DNA from: Paraplanobispora takensis
GTDB taxonomy: Bacteria > Actinomycetota > Actinomycetes > Streptosporangiales > Streptosporangiaceae
Direction of reading: 5' to 3'
DNA: 64,000 nucleotides
Assembly (NCBI RefSeq): GCF_016863195.1
Contig: NZ_BOOK01000056.1
Span: 1-64,000, forward strand
Part shown: positions 7,174-15,250 of the stretch, piece by piece
How positions within the stretch are numbered: position 1 is the stretch's first letter
Layout: each line of letters begins with the position of its first letter
Made by a program: the position numbers and the translations under genes
The notes under the pieces: model-generated
Databases searched by the model: none
What the model was told of the DNA's origin: nothing
Seen by the model: only the letters and a program-made list of their open reading frames with translations

Positions 7174-8136
7174 ATGCACGCCATCGTGATCGACAGGCCC
7201 GGCGGGCCCGAGGTCCTCTCCTGGCGGGAGGTCCCCGACCCTCGTCCCGAACGGGGCGAAATCATCATCGACGTCACCGCCTCGGCGGTCAACCGGGCCG
7301 ACCTGTTGCAGCGGCAGGGCTTCTACGACCCGCCCCCCGGAACCCCGCCGTACCCGGGGCTGGAGTGCTCGGGGGTCGTCAGCGAGACGGGCCCGGATGT
7401 GATCGGATTCACTCCGGGTGACCGGGTGTGCGCCCTCCTGGCCGGCGGCGGATACGCCGAGCGGGTGGCCGTCCCCTGGCAGCAGGTCATGCGCGTCCCC
7501 GAGCGGGTGGACCTGGTCGACGCCGCCGGGCTGCCCGAGGTCGCGTGCACGGTCTGGTCCAACGTTTTCATGACCGCGCGGCTCAGGAAGGGCGAGACCC
7601 TGCTCGTCCACGGCGGCGCCAGCGGGATCGGCACGTTCGCCATCCAGCTGGCCAAGGCGTTCGGCTCGCGTGTCGCCGTCACCGCGGGCTCGCCCGAGAA
7701 GATCGCCAGGTGCCTGGAGCTCGGCGCGGACGAGGGCGTCGACTACCGCCGGGAGGACTTCGCGGAGAAGATCCAGGCCGACGTGATCCTCGACATCATC
7801 GGCGGGCGGTATCTCCCGCAGAACGTCAAGGCGCTCAAGACCGGCGGGCGGATCGTGGTGATCGGGATGCAGGGCGGGTCCAAGGGCGAGCTCGATCTGG
7901 GCGCCCTGCTCGTCAAGCGCGCCTCGGTGCACGGGACCACGCTGCGCGCGCGGCCGGTCGACGAGAAGGGCGTCATCGTCCGCGGCGTCGTGGAGAACGT
8001 CTGGCCGCTGGCCGACGCCGGGGTGATCCGCCCGGTGGTGCACGCGCGGGTGCCGATGAGCGAGGCCGCCCGGGCGCACGAGATCATGGAGTCCGGAGAG
8101 CACGTCGGGAAGGTCATCCTGACGAACGCTCCGTGA
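7174..8136 (+). CDS. NAD(P)H-quinone oxidoreductase, PIG3 type
   Basis: A 320-residue zinc-free medium-chain oxidoreductase. The GroES-like N-terminal domain has SAVNRADLLQRQG, and YPGLECSGVV follows. The nucleotide domain has VHGGASGIGTFAIQLAKAFG (GxGxxG-type NADPH loop), then VDYRREDF and DIIGGRYL, both PIG3 features. Zinc-binding cysteines of alcohol dehydrogenases are absent. I chose ATG 7174 (MHAIVIDRPGG), which fits the family; a GTG at 7165 is the alternative. It probably performs one-electron or two-electron quinone reduction in the cytoplasm. It is divergent from the MinD-like gene. Confidence 0.9.
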   Translation: MHAIVIDRPGGPEVLSWREVPDPRPERGEIIIDVTASAVNRADLLQRQGFYDPPPGTPPYPGLECSGVVSETGPDVIGFTPGDRVCALLAGGGYAERVAVPWQQVMRVPERVDLVDAAGLPEVACTVWSNVFMTARLRKGETLLVHGGASGIGTFAIQLAKAFGSRVAVTAGSPEKIARCLELGADEGVDYRREDFAEKIQADVILDIIGGRYLPQNVKALKTGGRIVVIGMQGGSKGELDLGALLVKRASVHGTTLRARPVDEKGVIVRGVVENVWPLADAGVIRPVVHARVPMSEAARAHEIMESGEHVGKVILTNAP

Positions 8137-8207
8137 GCGGGGGACGGGGATGACGTGTCGGCCCCCGTACCGTCTCGCGGCGGTACGGCAGTTAGTAGGT
8201 TGAGGTC

Positions 8208-8717
8208 ATGAACGCAGAGGAGAACACCCCGCACATCGTTGTCGTGGGTCCCCAGGGCGTCCAGTCCCAGGACGACGGCGACGAGCGGTCGATCACTGAT
8301 CTTGTCGAGCAGCCCGCCAAGGTGATGCGCATCGGCAGCATGATCCGCCAGCTCCTCGAGGAGGTCCGGGCCGCTCCGCTGGACGAGGCCAGCCGCAAGC
8401 GGCTCAAGGAGATCCACCAGAGCTCCATCAAGGAGCTCGAGGACGGCCTGGCACCCGAACTGGTGGAAGAACTGGAGCGCCTGTCGCTTCCCTTCACCGA
8501 GGAGGACAACGGCTCCCCGCCCAGCGACGCGGAGCTGCGGGTCGCGCACGCGCAGCTGGTCGGCTGGCTGGAGGGCCTGTTCCACGGGATACAGACCACG
8601 CTGTTCGCCCAGCAGATGGCCGCCAGGGCCCAGCTGGAGAACATGCGCAGGGCGCTGCCCGGCGGCGCCTCCCTGCAGGAGGGCCACCAGCAGGCGAGCT
8701 CCGGCCCCTACCTGTAG
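8208..8717 (+). CDS. bpa: Bacterial proteasome activator Bpa/PafE
   Basis: A 169-residue protein of the DUF2587 family. It shows the family core DLVEQPAKVMRIGSMIRQLLEEVR, long helical segments, and FHGIQTTLFAQQMAARAQLE. Bpa forms a dodecameric ring that caps the 20S proteasome without ATP and opens its gate through a C-terminal motif. In Mycobacterium tuberculosis the last residues are GQYL; here the tail reads SSGPYL, with Pro for Gln but the penultimate Tyr and terminal Leu kept. A proteasome elsewhere in the genome is implied. It lies 71 bp downstream of the oxidoreductase and may be co-transcribed. Confidence 0.92.
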   Translation: MNAEENTPHIVVVGPQGVQSQDDGDERSITDLVEQPAKVMRIGSMIRQLLEEVRAAPLDEASRKRLKEIHQSSIKELEDGLAPELVEELERLSLPFTEEDNGSPPSDAELRVAHAQLVGWLEGLFHGIQTTLFAQQMAARAQLENMRRALPGGASLQEGHQQASSGPYL

Positions 8718-8730
8718 GAGACCTGAAGGA

Positions 8731-8756
8731 CCTGCGGGCCTCACAGGGCCCGCAGG
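8731..8756 (+). terminator. Hairpin after bpa
   Basis: CCTGCGGGCC at 8731-8740 pairs perfectly with GGCCCGCAGG at 8747-8756. It lies between convergent bpa and the HAD gene. There is no T-tract, as is common in high-GC actinomycetes. Confidence 0.6.
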
Positions 8757-8807
8757 CCCCGCAGGCCCTGATAGGCCCGCAGGGGTCCGGTCGGCCGGGG
8801 CCGCCGG

Positions 8808-9653
8808 TCAGGTCCCCCGGCTCGCCGAGGGCTCGCCGAGGGGCTCCTGCGGCGTGTCCTGGAAGAGTTCCTCCAAGACCCGGGCGACCCCGTCCTCGTC
8901 GTTGGCCGCGGTCACGTGGTGCACCGCGGCCAGCACCTCGGGATGGGCGTTGGCGACGGCGTAGGCCGTACCGGCCCACCGCAGCATCGGCAGGTCGTTC
9001 GGCATGTCCCCGAAGGCCACCACGCTCTCCGGGGTGATCTGCTGCGCCTGCGCGAGCTCGGCCAGCGCCGAGGCCTTCGTCACGCCGTGGGCGCTCATCT
9101 CGATCAGGGCCCGGCCGCTGGAGTGGGTGGGCGTCACCAGGTCCCCCACCACCCCGCACACGGCCGCCTGGAGGATGTCGGGGTCCATCCGGGGATGCAG
9201 GGCCAGAAGTTTGGCGCACGGACGTGAGGTGAGTGTGGCGGTGCCGACACGGAGCCCGGCGACCGCCTTGCGGTCCCAGCCGCCGAGGCGGAAGTCCGAC
9301 TCGTGGGCGAAGCCGCCCTCGTACTCCACGGAGAACGACAGTTCGGGGACCTTGTCGCGCAGCCTCCTCACCACCTCCTCCAGCACGTCCGGCTGGATGA
9401 GGCGCGACTTCACGATCTGCTCGGTGTGCAGGTCGTACACCAGGGCTCCGTTGGCGCATATGGCCAGCCCCCGGTGGTGTACGGCGCCCGCGACGGTGTG
9501 CATCCACCGGGGCGGGCGGCCGGTGACGAAGACCAGCGTGGCGCCGGCGTTCTCGACGCGGGCGAACGCGGCGGCGGTACGGGGCGAGACGGTGCCGTCA
9601 GAGCGCAGGGCGGTGCCGTCGAGGTCGGTGGCGACGAGCCGGGGACTTCCCAT
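8808..9653 (-). CDS. HAD-superfamily phosphatase, Cof type
   Basis: A 281-residue HAD hydrolase. Motif I is ATDLDGTALRSDG (nucleophile Asp), motif II VFVTGRPP, and motif IV VAFGDMPNDLPML, followed by AGTAYAVANAHPEV. The large C2B-type cap between motifs II and III places it with the Cof subfamily, which dephosphorylates sugar phosphates and related small metabolites. The substrate cannot be assigned. The protein is cytoplasmic and no obvious operon partner is present. Confidence 0.9.
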   Translation of the reverse strand: MGSPRLVATDLDGTALRSDGTVSPRTAAAFARVENAGATLVFVTGRPPRWMHTVAGAVHHRGLAICANGALVYDLHTEQIVKSRLIQPDVLEEVVRRLRDKVPELSFSVEYEGGFAHESDFRLGGWDRKAVAGLRVGTATLTSRPCAKLLALHPRMDPDILQAAVCGVVGDLVTPTHSSGRALIEMSAHGVTKASALAELAQAQQITPESVVAFGDMPNDLPMLRWAGTAYAVANAHPEVLAAVHHVTAANDEDGVARVLEELFQDTPQEPLGEPSASRGT

Positions 9654-9895
9654 AACAGGTCCCAGTGTGCACTGTGATCCTTCCGGCGCCAGCCCCGGGA
9701 CCCGTGCGGAGAGGAATCTTCATGATGGCGGGAACACGCGGCCCCGAGATAGTGTTAGATGTGATGGCGTTGTATTAGCTGATCCCGTAGTGCATGACCA
9801 GAGCTAGATCTGAGCCACCCGGGGCCCCGCTGTACGACACACGGGGGTTCACGAGGTGTGAATCCCATAGCTTCAAATCCTGAGGGAGAGCTTTA

Positions 9896-10099
9896 ATGGC
9901 TCAGGGAACCGTCAAGTGGTTCAACGCTGAAAAGGGCTTCGGCTTCATCGCACCGGACGGCGGTGCGCCGGACGTGTTCGTGCACTTCTCCGAGATCGTC
10001 GGCAACGGCTACCGTAGCCTCGAGGACGGCCAGCGGGTCGAATTCGAGATCACGCAGGGCCAGAAGGGCCCGCAGGCCTCGCAGGTCCGCGCCGTCTGA
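9896..10099 (+). CDS. Cold-shock protein CspA family
   Basis: A 67-residue single-domain nucleic-acid chaperone with RNP1 KGFGFI and RNP2 VFVHF, starting [10 protein letters not shown]. Its length and sequence are typical of actinobacterial Csp proteins. A GGGAGAG site precedes the ATG. The 240-bp upstream gap leaves room for a long structured 5' UTR, as is known for csp genes, though I see no defined thermosensor. A strong terminator follows. Confidence 0.96.
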   Translation: MAQGTVKWFNAEKGFGFIAPDGGAPDVFVHFSEIVGNGYRSLEDGQRVEFEITQGQKGPQASQVRAV

Positions 10100-10116
10100 T
10101 CCCCAGACCTGATAAC

Positions 10117-10162
10117 CACAGAGGCGAGGTTTCGCTTAACGCGAACCTCGCCTCTGTGTTTT
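10117..10162 (+). terminator. Strong intrinsic terminator of csp gene
   Basis: An 18-bp stem (CACAGAGGCGAGG side at 10117-10135, with one bulged base; partner 10141-10158) is followed by TTTT at 10159-10162. Confidence 0.9.
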
Positions 10163-10282
10163 CCGGTCCCGCCCGGAGGACTGCCCTGAAGGGCCGTTTC
10201 CGGGCGGGTACGGAAAATCTTCATAGATGAACCGTAATAGAACTCTTGGGAGCAAATCCGTCAGAGCTCCGCGAACGGCGGC

Positions 10283-11428
10283 TCAAGCGCGGTAGACCAG
10301 TCCCGACAGCCGCCAGGCCAGGCTCCGGCGGAACCCGGCCACGTGCGCCAGAGTGCGCAGCACGAGGTTGCGGGCCGGGCGGACGCTCCTGCTCAGGGTC
10401 GCCAGCCGGGTGAGGCGCCCGGCGAACGCGACCACCTGCTCGGCCACCGGCCTCCGGGCGGCCCCGTAGGCCTCCAGGGCGGCCTCGTCCCCCTTCAGCG
10501 CCGCGCTGAGCGCCTCGCCCAGCACCGTGGCGTCCTGGATCCCGGTGTTCATCCCCTGGCCTCCTGCGGGGCTGTGGACGTGGGCGGCGTCCCCGGCCAG
10601 GACGACCCGGCCGGCCCGGTAGGCGTCGGCCACCCTGTGGTGGACCCGGAACCGTGATCCCCAGATGACCTCGTGCACCACCGCCGGGTCCCGCTCCGGC
10701 CCCCTGGCGTCCAGGAGCGCCTGGACGAAGGCCGCGTCGGGTACGGCGGGCGCCTCGTCCACGGTCGCCACGATCCGGTGGCTCCCTCCGGGCAGCGGGG
10801 CGACCACGACGAGCCCGGCGGGCGAGAAGTACAGGACGACCTCGTCGGCGGGCACCCCGCCGGTGAGCCGGACGTCGGCCAGGCTGAACGACTCGGCGTA
10901 CCGCCCGCCGGTGAAGCCGATGCCCGCCTGCTCGCGGACCGTGCTGTGCATGCCGTCCGCCCCGACCAGGTATCTCGCCCGCACGCTGCTCCCGTCGGTC
11001 ATCACCGCCGTCACCCCGTCGTCGTCCTGGGTGAGGCTGCGGAGCGTGTACGGCCTGGCGACGCGGGCGCCCAGCTCGGTCAGGCGCTCCAGCAGGATCC
11101 GCTCGGTCTCGGCCTGGGAGATCATCAGGGTGTAGGGGTAGGCGGTGGGGAGCCGGTCGAACTCGACCGGGACGAGCAGCCGGTCGCGGTCCCTGATCGT
11201 GAACCGGCGGGCGTGGATGCCCAGCCCGGTCAGCCGGCCGGAGACCCCCAGCGGCTCCAGGACCTCCAGCGTCCTGGCGTGGACCACTGCGGCCCGCGAG
11301 GTGTTGTCGCCGGCGGCCTGGTTGTCGACGACGATCACGTCGTGGCCCTGGCCGGCGAGGGAGACGGCGACGGTGAGGCCGGTCGGGCCGGCGCCGACGA
11401 CGAGAACGTCCGTGCTGGTGGGAAGCAT
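10283..11428 (-). CDS. FAD-dependent monooxygenase (class A, PHBH fold)
   Basis: A 381-residue flavoprotein. It has the N-terminal dinucleotide motif VVGAGPTGLTVAVSLAGQG, the DG motif YLVGADGMHSTVREQAG, and the GD motif VVLAGDAAHVHSPAGGQGMN, in the order expected for aromatic hydroxylases of the p-hydroxybenzoate type. These enzymes use NAD(P)H and O2 to hydroxylate aromatic or polyketide substrates, and some inactivate antibiotics. ATG 11428 begins the canonical fold directly. The gene is divergent from a TetR regulator over three matching palindromes, so expression is probably ligand-induced. The substrate is unknown. Confidence 0.9.
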   Translation of the reverse strand: MLPTSTDVLVVGAGPTGLTVAVSLAGQGHDVIVVDNQAAGDNTSRAAVVHARTLEVLEPLGVSGRLTGLGIHARRFTIRDRDRLLVPVEFDRLPTAYPYTLMISQAETERILLERLTELGARVARPYTLRSLTQDDDGVTAVMTDGSSVRARYLVGADGMHSTVREQAGIGFTGGRYAESFSLADVRLTGGVPADEVVLYFSPAGLVVVAPLPGGSHRIVATVDEAPAVPDAAFVQALLDARGPERDPAVVHEVIWGSRFRVHHRVADAYRAGRVVLAGDAAHVHSPAGGQGMNTGIQDATVLGEALSAALKGDEAALEAYGAARRPVAEQVVAFAGRLTRLATLSRSVRPARNLVLRTLAHVAGFRRSLAWRLSGLVYRA

Positions 11429-11442
11429 TTTCGACCTCCAAT

Positions 11443-11471
11443 GAGCTCCGGTGGGCTCCGGTGGGCTCCGG
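11443..11471. repeat. Three tandem copies of a 10-bp unit
   Basis: GCTCCGGTGG repeats almost three times just upstream of the monooxygenase start, between its ATG and the operator cluster. It would lie in the mRNA leader. Function unknown. Confidence 0.5.
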
Positions 11472-11481
11472 TAAACGATGC

Positions 11482-11550
11482 CAACGATTGTTGGCCAACG
11501 TCCGTTGACTTAACTGTGCGCCTGTCGGCTGGCGTTGTCAACACCCGTTG
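11482..11550. promoter_or_regulatory. Three CAAC-N4-GTTG operators for the TetR regulator
   Basis: Palindromes CAAC-N4-GTTG occur at 11482-11493 (extended to GCCAAC/GTTGGC at 11480-11495), 11496-11507 and 11539-11550. A further GTTGGC half-site abuts the TetR start at 11561-11566. The first two centres are 14 bp apart; the third lies 43 bp on. All are confined to the 138-bp gap between the divergent monooxygenase and TetR genes. They are probably the TetR binding sites. Confidence 0.75.
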
Positions 11551-11566
11551 GCCTACAGTTGTTGGC

Positions 11567-12112
11567 ATGAGGAGATCCTCGGAGGACACCAAGGCCGTGA
11601 TCCTGACCGCGGCCCGCGAGCGGTTCGCCGCCGACGGCTACGAGAAGGCGACCATCCGCGCCATCGCCGCGGACGCGGAGATCGACCCGTCCATGGTCAT
11701 GCGCTACTTCGGCAGCAAGGACAAGCTGTTCGCCGCGGCGGCGGAGGTGGACCTGCGGCTCCCCGATCTGACCGCCCTTCCCCGCGAGACCGTGGGAGCG
11801 GCGCTCGCCGCCCACTTCCTCGACCGATGGGAGGAGGACGAGGGGATGATGATCCTGTTGCGCACCGGCGTCACCAACGAGGTCGTCGCCGAGCGCATGC
11901 GCGGGATCTTCGCCGCCCAGCTCGGCCCGCCGGCCGCCGCGCTCTGCGGCGACCCCGCCCAGGCCCCCGCACGGGCCGGGCTCGCCGCCTCGCAGGTGCT
12001 GGGCATGGCCCTGTGCCGCTACGTACTCCGCCTGCCGCCCGTCGTCGCCCTGTCCCGCGAGGAGATCGTGCACTGGCTGGGCCCGACCCTCCAGCGCTAT
12101 CTCACCGAGTGA
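11567..12112 (+). CDS. TetR-family transcriptional regulator
   Basis: A 181-residue regulator. The N-terminal HTH reads AARERFAADGYEKATIRAIA and MRYFGSKDKLF, the classic TetR recognition-helix region. The C-terminal ligand domain is alpha-helical, with RTGVTNEVVAERMRGIF, as in TetR_C_33-like regulators. The ATG at 11567 is chosen because it starts the family N-terminus; a weak AGTTGTTGG precedes it. It is divergent from the flavin monooxygenase, with operator-like palindromes between them, so it most likely represses both genes until a monooxygenase substrate binds. Confidence 0.92.
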   Translation: MRRSSEDTKAVILTAARERFAADGYEKATIRAIAADAEIDPSMVMRYFGSKDKLFAAAAEVDLRLPDLTALPRETVGAALAAHFLDRWEEDEGMMILLRTGVTNEVVAERMRGIFAAQLGPPAAALCGDPAQAPARAGLAASQVLGMALCRYVLRLPPVVALSREEIVHWLGPTLQRYLTE

Positions 12113-12221
12113 GCCGCACCCGCTCCCCGGGTACGGCACCGCCGGACACGGAGCGGACACGGCTTGATCCAGGAACCGTCACGGGCCGAACCAGGTCCCC
12201 TGCCGCGATGTCCATCCCGGC

Positions 12222-13706
12222 ATGAGGCATCTGCCCGGTTCGGCACTGGCGTGGATCGGTCATCCGGTGACCGTGACCGCCACCTTCGTCCTGCTGATCA
12301 ACGACCACCTGCTCAAACACCTGTGGCCCGGCTTCATCACCGGCAAACTCAGCGACCTGGCCGGCCTGATGGTCGCCCCGCCCCTGCTCGCCCTGGCCCG
12401 CATCCCCGCCCCGGCCGCCATCCTGATCACCGGCGCCGGCTTCACCCTGGTCAAAACCACGCAAGCAGGCGCCGAGACCGCCTCCCAGGCCTGGACCCTG
12501 ATCGCCGGCCCCTCCCGCATCCTGGCCGACCCCACCGACCTTCTCGCCCTGCCCGCCCTGGCCGCCGCCTGGCTCATCTGGCGCCGCTGCCAATCCGAGC
12601 AGGCCGCACAACGAGCCCGCACCCTCATCATCGTCCCCATCGCCCTGATCGCCGTCACCGCCACCGCGCCGGAGGGGGCGTCGCGCTGGAGCGCGACGAC
12701 CGGGGTCTCCGCCGACGGTGACGCGATCACCGTCTTCTTCGAGAACGACTATGCCGGTCCCTACGTCTCCCGGGACGGCGGCCGGACCTGGCAGACCCCG
12801 CCGCCGCGGTCGACCCCGGTGGCCTATCCCCGCCCACGCTCCAGCACCCAGGAGTGCGTGCCCGGCGAGCCCGCCCACTGCTACCGCGTCGACCCGCCCC
12901 GGCTGGCCGTGCAGGAGTCCCGTGACGGAGCGAGGACCTGGAACACGGCCTGGCAGCTCTCGGAGGGACGGGAGGACATGCTGCGGCGGCGTTACGGTCC
13001 CACGGGGGAACACTTCTGGAGGGGTTCCCAGGCCATCGCGGTGCAGAAGACGGCCGGGGGTCATGTGGTGGTCGCGGCGAACGGCACCGACGGCATCGCC
13101 GTACGGGATGAGAGCGGGGCCTGGCGGCGGCTCGGCGCCTCCAGCGAAGGTTTCTCCCCGGAAGCTGCGGAGTCCCTGCGGCCGTCGGACGTCGACCTGG
13201 AGTCGGAGCGCACCATGGGCTTCTTCGCCGGGCTGCTCACCTTCCTGGCCGGAGTCGCCGCGGCCTGCCGTTCCGGGAGAGCCGCCGTCGTCTTCGCCAT
13301 GGTCGCTTCCGTACTCATCGTGGCCGGCTTCCTGATCGCCCTCGAAGGTTTGGACGGATACCTCCTGGTCAACATGCCGTTCATACTGGGCGGCGCCTGC
13401 GGCCTGCTGGGCCTGATCTTCGCGGTCATCGCGGCCATGGCGATACGCCCGAACGGCTGGACGTGGCTCTTCCTCCTCATCACCCCACCGGCCACCATGC
13501 TCACCATCTGGAGCCTGTTCTCCGGCTGGGCCCAGGGCGCTCCCGACGACTACTCGACGGCGGTACGGCTCTCCTGCCTCACAGTGGTCATCGGCGTGGC
13601 GACCACAGTGACGGCCGGCTACCGGGGCCGCAGGCGCATCGTCCGGGAGAACGACGGGCCCCAGCTGGAGATCGTGACGGGTGGAGACACCGAGGACCCG
13701 GCATGA
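12222..13706 (+). CDS. Polytopic membrane protein with Asp-box ectodomain, copy A
   Basis: A 494-residue protein not matched to a named family. Residues 1-150 hold about four membrane segments (HPVTVTATFVLLINDHLLKHLW and following). Residues 150-330 form a soluble domain with two Asp-box motifs (SRDGGRTW and ESRDGARTW; consensus SxDxGxTW) and a Cys pair in CVPGEPAHCYRV. Asp boxes mark beta-propeller blades of sialidases and sortilins. Residues 335-480 contain four or five more helices. The first 418 bp after codon 10 are nearly identical to copy B, while the rest is clearly diverged. Its stop overlaps copy B's start by ATGA. I infer an exported sensor or binding domain held between two membrane bundles. 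Confidence 0.75.
   Translation: MRHLPGSALAWIGHPVTVTATFVLLINDHLLKHLWPGFITGKLSDLAGLMVAPPLLALARIPAPAAILITGAGFTLVKTTQAGAETASQAWTLIAGPSRILADPTDLLALPALAAAWLIWRRCQSEQAAQRARTLIIVPIALIAVTATAPEGASRWSATTGVSADGDAITVFFENDYAGPYVSRDGGRTWQTPPPRSTPVAYPRPRSSTQECVPGEPAHCYRVDPPRLAVQESRDGARTWNTAWQLSEGREDMLRRRYGPTGEHFWRGSQAIAVQKTAGGHVVVAANGTDGIAVRDESGAWRRLGASSEGFSPEAAESLRPSDVDLESERTMGFFAGLLTFLAGVAAACRSGRAAVVFAMVASVLIVAGFLIALEGLDGYLLVNMPFILGGACGLLGLIFAVIAAMAIRPNGWTWLFLLITPPATMLTIWSLFSGWAQGAPDDYSTAVRLSCLTVVIGVATTVTAGYRGRRRIVRENDGPQLEIVTGGDTEDPA
12251..12668 (+). repeat. 418-bp near-identical 5' cassette, copy A
   Basis: Aligned with 13732-14149 without gaps, I count five mismatches, three of them clustered at 12541-12546. 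The similarity falls abruptly at codon 150, where the ectodomain begins. It is a direct repeat separated by 1481 bp. Confidence 0.9.
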
Positions 13707-15205
13707 GGTGTCCGCCCGGTTCGGCGCCGGCGTGGATCGGTCATCCGGTGACCGTGACCGCCACCTTCGTCCTGCTGATCAACGACCACCTGCTCAAACA
13801 CCTGTGGCCCGGCTTCATCACCGGCAAACTCAGCGACCTGGCCGGCCTGATGGTCGCCCCGCCCCTGCTCGCCCTGGCCCGCATCCCCGCCCCGGCCGCC
13901 ATCCTGATCACCGGCGCCGGCTTCACCCTGGTCAAAACCACGCAAGCAGGCGCCGAGACCGCCTCCCAAGCCTGGACCCTGATCGCCGGCCCCTCCCGCA
14001 TCCTGGCCGACCCCACCGACCTGATCACCCTGCCCGCCCTGGCCGCCGCCTGGCTCATCTGGCGCCGCTGCCAATCCGAACAGGCCGCACAACGAGCCCG
14101 CACCCTCATCATCGTCCCCATCGCCCTGATCGCCGTCACCGCCACCGCGGCGGCGCCCCCGCCTCCCGACGCGACCACTGTCGTCAGTGACGGTGAGACG
14201 ATCACCGTTTTCGACGGGTACAGAGTGGACTACGGCCCGATCACGTCACGGGACGGCGGCCGGACCTGGGTCCGGCAACCGGCTCCCACCCCCGGTCCGA
14301 GCTCGTCTCCGGATCCGTCCGCCCCGGCCGCGCGCACCCCGGAGGCGGGTTCGGCGTCGATCGCGCCGGCCCGGCCGGTGTCCCCGGTGCCCGAGAGCTG
14401 CGTCCCCGGTGAGCCCGGGCACTGCTACCGCGTCGTCCGGGGCCGGCTGGCCGTGGAGGAGTCGCGTGACGACGGGGGGAGTTGGAAGATCGCGTGGGAG
14501 GTCCCCGAGGACCGCGAGGAGATACTCCGGCGGAACTGGGACGGCACACGACGGGGGGAATGGGGTTCCGGGGCCGTCGCGGTGCACCCGGCCCAGGACG
14601 GCCACGTGGTGGTCGCGGCCAACGGCAGCGACGGCGTCGCCGTACGGGACGCGGACGGCACCTGGCGGCGCCTGGGTTTCTCCGCCGACGGCCTCTCGCT
14701 CTCCGCCGAGGCGGCGGTCCCGCTCAACGCAGCGGATCCCGACCTGACCCGGGAGTATGCGATGGGCCTGTTCGCCGGGTTGATCGTCCTCCTGGCCGGG
14801 GTCGCCGTGGCCCGCCGCCGTCGTGCCCCCGGCCACGGTTACGCGGCCGCGGCCTACGCCCTGGCCTCGGTCGGCCTCCTCGTCGCGATCACCTCGGACG
14901 GGCAGCTGTTCTCGCCCGTGATGACCATGGCGGCTCTGACCTTCGCCGTGGTGAGCGGGGCGTTCGCGATCGCCGCGGCCCGCCCGGCACGCATGCCCGG
15001 CTGGGCGTGGTCCTGCGTTCTGGCGTCGGCCGCGGGCACCGCGCTGGCGATCTGGGCCGTCTTCCTCGGCTGGATCTCGGGGACCCCGGGCGGCTACGGG
15101 ACGGCGGTGGCTTTCTCCTGCTCGGCCACGGTCATCGGGCTGGCGGGGGCGGCGCTGGCCGGGTGGAAAGGCCGGAGGGACCCGGCCCGCGTGGGCCGTT
15201 CGTGA
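13703..15205 (+). CDS. Polytopic membrane protein with Asp-box ectodomain, copy B
   Basis: A 500-residue paralogue of copy A with the same architecture: N-terminal membrane bundle (residues 10-150), ectodomain with SRDGGRTW and ESRDDGGSWKIAWE Asp boxes, CVPGEPGHCYRV Cys pair, an extra Pro/Ser/Ala-rich loop (about residues 195-235), then four or five C-terminal helices. The ATG at 13703 overlaps copy A's TGA. In the membrane bundle only two residues differ from copy A (Leu-Ile and Ala-Thr at a Leu-Leu-Ala-Leu site), yet the ectodomain and C-terminal bundle differ widely. The pair is probably translated together and may hetero-oligomerise. Function unknown. Confidence 0.75.
   Translation: MRCPPGSAPAWIGHPVTVTATFVLLINDHLLKHLWPGFITGKLSDLAGLMVAPPLLALARIPAPAAILITGAGFTLVKTTQAGAETASQAWTLIAGPSRILADPTDLITLPALAAAWLIWRRCQSEQAAQRARTLIIVPIALIAVTATAAAPPPPDATTVVSDGETITVFDGYRVDYGPITSRDGGRTWVRQPAPTPGPSSSPDPSAPAARTPEAGSASIAPARPVSPVPESCVPGEPGHCYRVVRGRLAVEESRDDGGSWKIAWEVPEDREEILRRNWDGTRRGEWGSGAVAVHPAQDGHVVVAANGSDGVAVRDADGTWRRLGFSADGLSLSAEAAVPLNAADPDLTREYAMGLFAGLIVLLAGVAVARRRRAPGHGYAAAAYALASVGLLVAITSDGQLFSPVMTMAALTFAVVSGAFAIAAARPARMPGWAWSCVLASAAGTALAIWAVFLGWISGTPGGYGTAVAFSCSATVIGLAGAALAGWKGRRDPARVGRS
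13732..14149 (+). repeat. 418-bp near-identical 5' cassette, copy B
   Basis: Partner of 12251-12668. Weaker similarity continues a short way upstream through the start codon region (CCCGGCATGAGG in both copies). Confidence 0.9.
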
Positions 15206-15209
15206 ATCT

Positions 15210-15238
15210 CCGGGGGCCCGCCGGCGGCGGGCCCCCGG
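15210..15238. terminator. Bidirectional hairpin between copy B and serS
   Basis: A 13-bp perfect stem (CCGGGGGCCCGCC at 15210-15222 with its complement at 15226-15238) with a 3-base loop, between convergent genes. Confidence 0.8.
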
Positions 15239-15250
15239 GGATCGCGGGAC

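Noticed and set aside
12102-13064. 320-codon minus-strand frame over copy A of the Asp-box gene
   Set aside because: Gly/Asp/Gln-rich shadow of the coding strand, with an equivalent shadow (13619-14092) over copy B caused by the shared cassette.
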